NCBI GenBank assembly: GCA_012934845.2
Contig: WNNJ02003531.1
Coordinates: 1 to 64,000, forward strand
Length of the DNA stretch: 64,000 nt
Reading direction: 5' to 3'
Source: Pomphorhynchus laevis
Taxonomy: Eukaryota; Acanthocephala; Palaeacanthocephala; Echinorhynchida; Pomphorhynchidae
Shown: piece after piece, positions 34,366 to 43,799 of the stretch
Layout of the letters: the number at the start of each line of letters is the position of its first letter
Numbering within the stretch: position 1 is the stretch's first letter
Notes under the pieces: model-generated
The model's input: only the letters and a program-made list of their open reading frames with translations
What the model was told of the DNA's origin: nothing
Database searches by the model: none
Made by a program: the position numbers and the translations under genes

Positions 34366-34485
34366 ATAAATTCGATTACAAGATAAATTCGATTACAAGA
34401 TAAATTCGATTACAAGATAAGTTTGATTACATGATAAATTCGATTACAAGATAAATTCGATTACAAGATAAATTCGATTACAAGA
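34366..34485 (+). repeat. 17-bp tandem array in the LINE 5'-UTR
   Basis: About seven copies of AAGATAAATTCGATTAC stand head to tail, most identical, one with two changes. They lie upstream of the ORF, like the monomers of mouse L1 promoters, so a promoter role is plausible but untested. A similar core (CGATTAYA) is repeated upstream of the CR1-like LINE at 60.4-60.5 kb. Confidence 0.85.
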
Positions 34486-34609
34486 TTATTATTATTATTA
34501 TAGTGTACAAGTTTAAACTATCTTGATACCCATTAACTACTTACAATTTACAACATATAAACATACAATAAACATACAAAAGGATAATCTGACACATATT
34601 ATTATCATC

Positions 34610-37600
34610 ATGCCGCGCGGTGTTCCTTCCTCAATACCCAAATGTTGCAACTGTAATTCAAGTGCCGCCCGTTGTATTCGGTGTCCTTGTGCAAAATCAA
34701 AGAAACAATGTTTAAACTGTGTAGCCCCACACTGTACACGCAAACTAGTTGATCCTTGTCTAACCCACAACTCGAATGACTCAATCGTTGCCACCACAGA
34801 TGTAGATGCAGCTTTATCTCAAAAAACGCTAAGATCCCAAATCGATTCAAGAAACCAATCACAAGCTATCGGACATATTTTTGGATCATTAAGTCACCAG
34901 AACTCCGCAAATATAATCGACACATTATTCAATAATTTAAAGCATTGGATACCAAATTTAATGGATTTACCAATTTGTAATGATAGTAAGGAATTTATCG
35001 ATATGTTAACTGAATGCTTCGCGCACTTTAATACCGACAAGCGAACTGACTACGATCCTCTAAAACAGGCGACGGTAATGTGCCAGCTAATTCTACAACG
35101 CATTCCAAGTCGCAAGACAAGTTTTATAAGAAAAACGTTGGCGCGAAGAATCACACTTTGGAGAAATAATGATCTGCTAAAACTCATGGCTGAAGCGGAA
35201 TATTTACAAAAAATGAAATATCACTCAATTAAATTAGGAAGTCGAAAAACCAAATGCGAAATAAAGAGGATTATTAACTTGGTTCGAAATTGCAAGATAG
35301 GTAAAGCTTCACGGACACTAGATACAAAAGAAAATCGAGGTGTTCTTGATTTAGACAGTATTATAGACAACCAAACCGTGTTATCAATTCTTAAAGATCT
35401 TCATCCTACACCTAAACCTGTTAATGAAGAATTCGTACTACAAGGCGATGTAGAAGGCAGGGTTGAACACTATGACGTAAGATTCAGTGACCTGACTCCA
35501 GCTGACATTATCCATGCAGCGAGGATTACAACGGGATCTGCTGGTCCGTCTGGAGTCGACGCGGATGGCTGGAAAAACTTTCTGACACATCATGGAAATG
35601 CATCTAGCAAGTTGGCTATCCAAATATGCGAATTTACAATCAAAATAGCGATGGACACAATTGATCCGATACGATTAGATGCATACACAGTCAGCCGCCT
35701 CGTACCTCTTGATAAGAACCCAGGAGTGAGGCCAGTTGGAATTGGAGAAACATTACGAAGAATCATTGGACGAGTAGTACTGAACCACGTATCCAAAGAT
35801 ATCACTTCTGTTTGTAACAATTTTCAACTTTGTGCGGGTCAGCGATGTGGAACGGAAGTGGCGGTTCACACAATGCGAGAGGCATTTGAAAAGACACCAG
35901 ACTCATGTATACTCCTGATAGACGCGAAAAATGCATTCAACCAAATAAACAGAAATCTGGCACTCAGAAATATAAAATATATTTGTCCATCCCTGGATAA
36001 AATCCTACATAACACATATGGACGCACATCCGATCTGGTCGTGAATGGTACGGTACTACACTCCGCCGAAGGCTTTACGCAGGGTGATCCTCTAGCAATG
36101 GCAGCTTTTGCCCTGGCGTCCATTCCTCTGATCAACCGTTTAAAGGAAGTGGCGCCGGGTGCGAAACACGTTTGGTATGCTGATGACGGGGGATGCGTCG
36201 GCACAATAGCAGAATTGGAAAAAATATGGAAAGAGCTACAGAGATGTGGTCCATCCTTTGGATACTTCATCAATCCCCGGAAGTGTACACTATTAGCTCA
36301 TAAAGATTTAGTTGAAAATGCTGCAGTTGCTTTAACTCAAGAAGGAGTTGCTATGAGGAAGGATGGAGTTAAATATCTAGGAAGTTTTATTGGAGAATAT
36401 GATTTTGTGCACAACAAATGTTCAGATTTAGTTGAGAAATGGAAGAATACTTTAGATAAACTACAAAGCGTTAGCACTCAGGAGGCTTTCGCTAGCTATC
36501 TACTTCTAACAAAGGCGATACAACCCAAATTATCGTATATTGAACGTACGTGCTATATGCAACAAGCGTGGTTAAAGCCATTCCACTCTAAGCTGTTCAA
36601 TGATGTACTACCTGAAATGCTGGGATACATAGGTCAGGACAACGAAGCTGAGATGATAATATCACTCCCGAATCGTTTTGGAGGGCTGGGAATCATAAAC
36701 CAATTAAGAACGTGCGGTTCAGAGTATGAAAACTCGGTCAAGATTTGTAATCCCGCAATGAAAGGTCTAATAGGTGATGACTTGGAAACCCAGCAGAAGC
36801 AAATATACAAAGAAATCAAAGAATGTAACAAGAGAGAGACAGTACGATACAGGCAAAGTATAATAGAATTATCACCCAGAGATCTATTTACAATTTTTGA
36901 AAACGCGAGCAAAAGTGGAGCTTCGGCGTGGCTCAGCAGTAATCACGGAGCTAAAGATTTGTTCCTTAATACTCGCGAGTTTCACGATGCTCTGTTAGCT
37001 CGTTATGACTGGCAAACCTCGAATCATGGAAGGTGTGAATGCGGTAAAAGCAATGAAGTCGCACATATACTGTCTTGCAGAACTGGAGGAATGACATTTG
37101 TACGCCACAATAGCATTAAGAGTGAACTTGCGAATCAAATTCAAAAAGTATGTCGAAGGGTAATCCAAGAACCAATATTACAGAATGTACCCGAGACCAC
37201 GTCATTTGAAGCAACATCGACGACTAGGGATCGTAATGCAAGGGCAGACATTGTGTGTAACGGCCTATTCGGACATGTGACGGAGCGGTCCTTCCTGGAC
37301 ATTTGCATTTTTAATAGTTTTGCTCCATCGTATGCAACGAGTCACATGTCAAATCCCTTTGTATATCACGAGGAAAGGAAGAATGGCAAATACAAAGAAC
37401 GTATAAACAGAATTGAGCGGGCTCATTTTCATCCATTTGTTATGTCAACAACGGGTGGATTGGGAAACGCGGCTAACACTGTGTTAAAAAAGGTAGCATC
37501 AATGCATGCTTTGAAAGGACCACAGAATTACGCCGAGATAATACACACATACAGATGCCGTTTGTCGAGAATGATGGCTCGAGTAGTATCAATGTCCATG

Positions 37601-37633
37601 CAGGGCGTTTGTAGCCAGACGCTAGAATTGTAA
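34610..37633 (+). CDS. Single ORF of the RLE-type LINE: Cys-rich domain, RT, restriction-like nuclease
   Basis: The start ATG at 34,610 (MPRGVPSS) is preferred over an upstream in-frame ATA/ATG-poor leader. Residues about 9-45 hold ten Cys (KCCNCNSS, CIRCPCAK, CLNC, PHC), a likely nucleic-acid-binding cluster. RT lies at about 300-620: TGSAGPSGVDADGWK, DKNPGVRPVGIGETLRRIIG, LLIDAKNAFNQINR, EGFTQGDPLAMA and WYADDGG near residue 522. The C-terminus has CECGKSNEVAHILSC (CxC-x7-H-x3-C) near 808, then RADIVCNG, FLDICIFN and GKYKERI. That is the PD-(D/E)XK nuclease layout of R2-like elements, with Ala for the usual Pro. It would nick target DNA and prime reverse transcription. There are no stops or frameshifts. 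Confidence 0.9.
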   Translation: MPRGVPSSIPKCCNCNSSAARCIRCPCAKSKKQCLNCVAPHCTRKLVDPCLTHNSNDSIVATTDVDAALSQKTLRSQIDSRNQSQAIGHIFGSLSHQNSANIIDTLFNNLKHWIPNLMDLPICNDSKEFIDMLTECFAHFNTDKRTDYDPLKQATVMCQLILQRIPSRKTSFIRKTLARRITLWRNNDLLKLMAEAEYLQKMKYHSIKLGSRKTKCEIKRIINLVRNCKIGKASRTLDTKENRGVLDLDSIIDNQTVLSILKDLHPTPKPVNEEFVLQGDVEGRVEHYDVRFSDLTPADIIHAARITTGSAGPSGVDADGWKNFLTHHGNASSKLAIQICEFTIKIAMDTIDPIRLDAYTVSRLVPLDKNPGVRPVGIGETLRRIIGRVVLNHVSKDITSVCNNFQLCAGQRCGTEVAVHTMREAFEKTPDSCILLIDAKNAFNQINRNLALRNIKYICPSLDKILHNTYGRTSDLVVNGTVLHSAEGFTQGDPLAMAAFALASIPLINRLKEVAPGAKHVWYADDGGCVGTIAELEKIWKELQRCGPSFGYFINPRKCTLLAHKDLVENAAVALTQEGVAMRKDGVKYLGSFIGEYDFVHNKCSDLVEKWKNTLDKLQSVSTQEAFASYLLLTKAIQPKLSYIERTCYMQQAWLKPFHSKLFNDVLPEMLGYIGQDNEAEMIISLPNRFGGLGIINQLRTCGSEYENSVKICNPAMKGLIGDDLETQQKQIYKEIKECNKRETVRYRQSIIELSPRDLFTIFENASKSGASAWLSSNHGAKDLFLNTREFHDALLARYDWQTSNHGRCECGKSNEVAHILSCRTGGMTFVRHNSIKSELANQIQKVCRRVIQEPILQNVPETTSFEATSTTRDRNARADIVCNGLFGHVTERSFLDICIFNSFAPSYATSHMSNPFVYHEERKNGKYKERINRIERAHFHPFVMSTTGGLGNAANTVLKKVASMHALKGPQNYAEIIHTYRCRLSRMMARVVSMSMQGVCSQTLEL

Positions 37634-37710
37634 AACATGACAAATCATAAATGTATTATTATTAATTTATCAATTATTTAAAAAAAAATAAAAAAAAAAT
37701 TTAATCTGTA

Positions 37711-38990
37711 TTTATACCCTTTTGATAGCATTTTCCTAACTTCACCATTTTCAATTAATTCTAGATTATGGGTACATATATATTCATTTATTTTATCAAA
37801 ACTAAGACTTTTACAATTGCATTCTGTTTCCATTATGTTTCTAATATTATCGTTACATATAGATTTCAATTCTTTATTATAATTACAAATTTTTCGTCCT
37901 AACGGCAGTAACAACTTATATTTATTTTAGGAATATATTTACTTAAATCTGATCATATTATTTCTTTACTTTTAGAATTATTTAAAAGTCTACCTATATT
38001 TATGTTATCTATACATTTATTAATGAATTTTATGATCAGTGCATATTTTCTATTGTTATTATTAACATTTATTGTCCGATTATAGTATTTTATATTACAA
38101 TAACTGTCTATTATACAAGTTAACCTACCATATTCGTTAATTAATCTTTGATTTATTGAACAAATGATATTTTTAGAAAAACTTCTTATATTTACATAAA
38201 GATCTTTTAGTTTATTATCTCTTAAAAGTTGTTTTAATATTTATAAAAATATTAATTTATCTTTTTTAATATTTTTAACTCTATTTTTCAAAGTTTATTT
38301 TTCTGATTCATTTTTTCGCCATGACTTCTTGGCTTGCATTTAACCGAGTTATTATAATATAGTTGTTTATTATGTACTATACTACTTCTGCCAATTCCTT
38401 GCACCACGTCATTCAATCCTAATGGGTACATGGAATTAGGCGTTTTATTCCAAAAATTTTCTCTTTCTAATAGCTTTTGATTTAATATTGTCTTATTTTC
38501 TTCTTTTTATATGGTTTCTATTGTTTTCCATTGCAAATTAAATCTGCTACTCAAAGTTTATCGAATTTTGCTTCGTATATTTGAAGTAGGATGATGTTTA
38601 TACTGTAATCATTTTCCTCGATTTATTACAGTAAAATTTCTCGTTTTCAATCAACAACAAATAAATTGTTAAGACAATCGGGATGGAACGTTATATTTTC
38701 AGTAAAATTGTTCTTTTCCAACATTTTCCTCTTATTTAATTGTCAGTTTCGTTCTATTCTAGTTAGCATTTCGAAGGATTAGTTTTTATATAGCACTATG
38801 ATTGAACTGTAAAACAGCATAACTTTAAATATCTACACATATATGGAATAAAATTGCTTACATCAATTGATATAAAAATTGACTTTTATAATTATTTATT
38901 TTATTTTAAATTTTTATTATTTACAAATACTCAGTAAGCTGATCTGTTTTCTTTATCCGGCGTGAATTTTATTCAAAGTCAACACTAATT
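37711..38990 (-). mobile_element. Penelope-like element, 5' part
   Basis: The minus strand encodes LERENFWNKTPNSMYPLGLN (about 38,480-38,420), then LLPLGRKICNYNKELKS, ETECNCKSLSF and THNLELIENGEVRKMLSKGY just before the break. The CxC motif, then N-x-x-L/V-R-x-x-x-x-KGxKYR, is the Penelope pre-RT region. R-E-x-F-W...Y-P-x-G-L-N-D is what the end of a GIY-YIG nuclease looks like, here N-terminal. The element continues at 34,304 on the other side of an inserted LINE. Near 38,870-38,960 a piece of the terminal repeat appears in the opposite orientation. Confidence 0.75.
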
Positions 38991-40959
38991 TTTCATACCG
39001 AATACCAATAATTGCAAAATAGTTAAAATTCCAAGGAGGTTAGGCATTGCTGAATGAACGAGATGACATTTTTTCGTAATTGAAAAAGAAAATAAACTTT
39101 AGCCAAGAGGTAATAATTTCAATAAGAGAATTAATCATTTATAAAAGAAGTTATATTTTTTTAACAAAACAGAGAAAGTTTGCAATATGTGAAATGATAA
39201 ACAACAACGTAAGAAATGTTTTAACTAGCTATTTGGGTTGTATCGCGATAGCTTCATTAGAAATATAGTTCTTTAAAAACGAGTAAGAATTGAGGAAATA
39301 TAAATAAAATTCCAGCAATATATGATGTAATTTTTAACCAAACAAATTTTCGATTACTGCATAGGCACTAACGAAAATTGGTTGCACATAAATTCAACAA
39401 TTCTTAAAGTAGTCTTCTTCTACTTCATTGTTAAAAAATCAAACGAAGATAAGAAAAAAACTTCTTTTTCACTAAACTTGCACGGTTTAGTGGAAATATA
39501 AGGCAAAAATAAATAATTTAAATCATAAAAATTAAAAAGTCGTTCTTATACATTTAAATTTTTATATTTTTAACTTAATGTATGAAATAAATTAGTAGCT
39601 CATTGTTAATGTTTCTGCTATCGATAAATATATCAACATTAATAAACGCAATAATACGTGCTTCATTTGTGAGCAACAAAAAATAATATGTGAAAATTTT
39701 CAAAATAAATTCAAAATGATGTAATAATTTTATCGTAATTCATTAATAAGTATACAATAGTTAACAATTTATTTATTATAAAGAAATTAAATTATTATGA
39801 TTGATCGTTAAAGATAATTTAAATGCAGATAAAGCCAATAAAGCAATCAAAATCAATTAATTAAGAAAAAGTTATATTAATTAAATAATCTAATAATTTT
39901 ATAAATTAATGTTAACGATCATTTTTTGTATAAGCTTGAAAGCTCTTCAATTTTTATCTACTTTTGTAATTGGTTCACTCGTAAGAGACACGATGTACGG
40001 GTGGATACAAAATGAATCCAATTCGTCTAGAATGCCATTGTATATTTCACCGTTGAGTAGTCAACTTAATATATAATAATCCAAGAGTAGTAGATGTCAA
40101 AGTAAACTTTACTGCCATTGGAAGTAAAATTGTTCATTAATTTCATTTATAATACGTTATTCAGCTTATGATTTCATCATCAGTTACCTGATGTATCTGA
40201 TGATTAAAGCAGCTATTTTGTAATAAATCTATCTTCAATCAGTAAACGATTCATATTTATATAAATGAACAATTAATTTATGAAGAATATATTCATTGAA
40301 CATTGTAATTAAACGCATCAGTATTTCAACGGATGCGCGTCGTTTCATTTGACTTTGTAAAATATTGCAATATTATTAGTGCTTCATCTGTTATCCATCA
40401 TTTTTATAGAATGTATTAAAGTTGGTTTGGTTTTGTTATTTTTGAATGACATTTTTTTAAAATTCTGAGGTAGCTATTGTTCGCCTAATTTTTTGTATTG
40501 CAGTGACTTGCTAACCCATTACGTAACATCATTCGAGACGTCGGTTTAGTTTATCGAATCTTAAGACATGGTGTAATTTTACTTTTATTTTTGCAATTAA
40601 AACCGCAAAATTTCACCCAAGTTTTTTATTTTATTGTCGATTAAACATTTACTCAAATTATTGTTTTGCCTTAGTATTTTCATTTATTACTTTTAATATT
40701 TAGGGTCTAGAGTCGATTCGATATTTTATTAAAATAACTAAATATAAATTGTTGCGGGTTTTCATATTCAGGTAGTCCTTACTTTAAAACATTCGTCATG
40801 TCATAACTCAAGTATTTCTCCTGTTTACTTTTTTGAGTTAAAAAAACAAGATGATATTACCTATTTTTACGAATCACTAGCCATTTAATAAAAAATAAAG
40901 GACATAAACCCTATTTTAAATTTGCCCTTTTTATGAGAATCAATTATGATCCTCATCTA
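38991..40959. other. No gene recognised
   Basis: AT-rich intergenic or intronic DNA. A small hairpin (CATCATCAG, then CTGATGATT) lies near 40,175. A 62-codon plus-strand frame at 39,080 matches no known family. Confidence 0.4.
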
Positions 40960-41640
40960 AGGATCTAATCGATTGGTCACGGAATATCAATCGATTCACA
41001 TTAGTGGACAGCTCCTTCGAAAGGTACCTCGTTTTAGATACCTGCGATCGCACCTATTAGCAGATGGAGACCAATTTTCAGACGTGAACTCTCGGGTCTT
41101 TGCAGCGTGGTCGAAGTGGAGGCTGGCAACAGGGGTTCTCCTCGATATAAGAATTCTCTTGAATCTGAAGCAACGTTATTATAAAACCGAAATCCGAACT
41201 GTCGCTTTATACGAAGCCGAATCCCGTCAGGTGACTAAAGCAGCATATCATCGATTAGACACGATGAAAACGAAGATGCTACGATGGACAATGGGTCTAA
41301 CACTTCGCGATCAGGTGTCTAAAGATAAAATTCGCAGGCTTTTGAGGTAGTACCGATATCAAAAAAGGCGAGATAAACGAGACTCAAATGGTATGGCCAT
41401 GTTGTAAGGTCTCCAGCGGAACCTCTCATTTTTGCATACTTTGAACTTCACGTTCCAGGTAATCGCCTCCACGGAATACCAAAGCGCCATTGGTTAGACT
41501 CGATCAACAAAGATCTGACATATTTGCATATTCCAAGAAACAAGTCATACCAACGGGAGGAATGGAGGAAACTGGTCACGGTAGCAGACCCTGCCTGCAG
41601 GACTAATGCTAAAGAAGATGAGTATCAATAAAATACAAAT
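40960..41640 (+). mobile_element. RTE-like LINE 3'-end fragment
   Basis: The open frame 40,973-41,350 reads FRYLRSHLLADGDQFSDVNS, then WSKWRLATGVLLD, LNLKQRYYKTEIRTVALYEA and MLRWTMGLTLRDQVSKDKIR. This is the RTE/BovB-type ORF2 end (KYLGS-DG, then K-Y-T-R-V-LYG-E, then MLRW-G-T). A frameshifted continuation runs to about 41,620. The tail is ATCAATAAAATAC. Confidence 0.75.
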
Positions 41641-41799
41641 TTATTTTTATTTCGATAGCTGCTGCTATCATACTAAGAAACAAAACGTACAATTTGTTCA
41701 TCAACTGTTAAAATTGTTCATCTTATATCCACCTGTACACAATCGTCTCCATTTTACTGTTACTTCGAGCTGATGATGTGAATGTTGAATTCGGCGACT

Positions 41800-43590
41800 T
41801 TTCAAGAAAATAAATTATTAATTTCTTGAACATCGTATTCTGGAACATACGACATATTGTATTACACAACAGATTGTATTACTTCATCAGAATAATAAAT
41901 CATCTAACTTGACGTCACATATTTCTATCGCTCATGTATATGAGCAACTTCGACGATTAAAACGGTGTCATTCTGCTGGTCCTGACGGATTGCCATCCAT
42001 CCTACTTAGAGAATTAGCTTCCCGCATTTGCGGTCCACTACATCGAATATTCATATTTTCCTTATGCAAATCAAAGATTCCCCTCGACTGGCTAAAATCG
42101 ATAGTTTGCCCCGTATATAAAAAAGGTGATAGGTCATGCGCCAGCAATTTTAGACCAGTTAGTCTGACATGTATTTGCTGTAAGGTACTAGAGCGTTTGA
42201 TTTTGTTACACATCAACCGCCATATTTCGATAAATAACCTTTTACATCCTGCCCAACATGGATTCCATTCGAGTACATCCACATGTTCAAATCTTCTAAT
42301 TGCTAGAGATGATTGGTTCAGTGCTTTTGATGCCGGTGTCGATACCGACGTGGTATTCGTGGACTTCTCGCGTGATTTCGATACAATCAATCATAATATA
42401 CTTATTGGCAAACTTATAGGACTTCGCTTTGATTCTATAATTGTTAATTGGATTCGTGCGTAGTTATTAGATAGAACTGCAGCAGTCAGAGTAGGTAGGA
42501 CTTTGTCGGATTGGACTTCTATATGTAGTGGTGTACCACAAGGATCGATTTTAGGACCAATTTTATTTAATATATATATAAACGAACTCTCATCATTACT
42601 GCTGTCAAAAACGTTGCTGTACGCTGATGATCTTAAGGTCTATCGCTGTGTTGTTAATGACCTTGACCGACAAATTTTACAGTCTGATCTCGATACATTG
42701 ATGTATTGGACAGCTAAAAACTATTTAAGTATTAATTTGACAAAATGTGCATACATGCACATAGGGAATAAGTTTTCGACAACCAGCTACTCAATTAACT
42801 TAAAACCAATTCATATGGTTCATCAATATAGAGACTTGGGCGTCGTCGTTTCGGATGATCTAGGCACTAGGAAAAATACGGAGCAAATATGTGCTAGAGC
42901 AACTCGAATTTCCGGTATGATTTCCAGATGTTTTAGTAAATTAGAAATTGAGTCATTTAAACTTTTATTCACTACTCTATGTTCAAGTGTTCTAAACTAT
43001 TGTTCTCCAGCATCATACCCAGTTAACAACCTGGAAGAGTTTCGTATTGAACAGGTATTGCGACGTTCTTCAAAACGGGTAGCAAGCTTTCATAACCTTA
43101 CTTATAAGAAACGGTTAAATCGCCTTAATATGCCCTCATTATCTTTACTTCGAGCACTAAATGACCAGGTTGTAGTGTGGCGGACGATGAGCAATCCAGA
43201 GAATCCCGTTAGAAGTCTATTTCGTACCCCAAATGACTCAAGATTACGTGGTCATCTAATTATGTTACAACGTAAACACTGGTGTAAAAAACGAAACATT
43301 AATTTCGCCGTGCGTGTCATTCCAGCTTGGAACAGTTTACCGGCGGAAGTGGTAAAGCAAACAAACAGACGTGGATTTGTATCTACTTTGAAGAAACTGA
43401 CTAATTTTTAATTACTTTGTTGTTAGTTTCCTTTTTATATTTTAAATTGTGAAGGTGTCTATTGAGCTACGCTCTCTGACATTCTAGTAATAATATTTTG
43501 ATTATAACAACGGGAACTGCTTATATTGAACATATATTGGTTCTAAGAAATATATCCATCCTTATATTATTATTAATTGACAACAAATTG
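41800..43590 (+). mobile_element. 5'-truncated CR1-like LINE
   Basis: It holds only the RT half of ORF2 and a 3'-UTR ending in ATTATTATTAATTG. The RT is well kept: SAGPDGLPSILLRELASR, PVYKKGDRSCASNFRPVSLT, VVFVDFSRDFDTINHN, SGVPQGSILGPILFNIY and LLYADDLKVYR. Then PAWNSLPAEVV closes the ORF at 43,411. A single in-frame TAG separates the two open blocks (41,909-42,463 and 42,503-43,411). It lies tail to tail with the next LINE. Confidence 0.85.
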
Positions 43591-43799
43591 AGCCGAGGCT
43601 CTTTACAAGTTGCTTCACAAGAAATAAAAAGAATAAGAGTCGATTTGTCCCTCCCTCATCAGATGAACTACTTAAAATCCCACCGTTGTCTTGAGAATGA
43701 AGGGTCATCATCCAGTAGGGCGCAAAAACTTAAAGCAGTAGACGGCAAAACGGTCGCACTCTGAAGCGAATTCCAAGATCATACGACACGTTTGGCAAA

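Larger units (their letters stand above)
34317..37698 (+). mobile_element. Intact-looking LINE with restriction-like endonuclease (R2/NeSL/Utopia-type)
   Basis: It is inserted into the Penelope element, flanked by ATTTAATCTGTA at 34,305-34,316 and 37,699-37,710 (the first A may belong to the tail). It has a 5'-UTR of about 290 bases with a 17-bp tandem array, one ORF of 1,007 codons, and a 65-base 3'-UTR ending in an A-rich tail. It is a single-ORF, early-branching type of LINE. The clade cannot be fixed by eye. With an unbroken ORF and a clear duplication it is the youngest-looking element here. Confidence 0.85.

Noticed and set aside
34537-36912. Minus-strand ORFs of 60-135 codons across the RLE LINE
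   Set aside because: All are antisense to the intact 1,007-codon ORF and show no domain.
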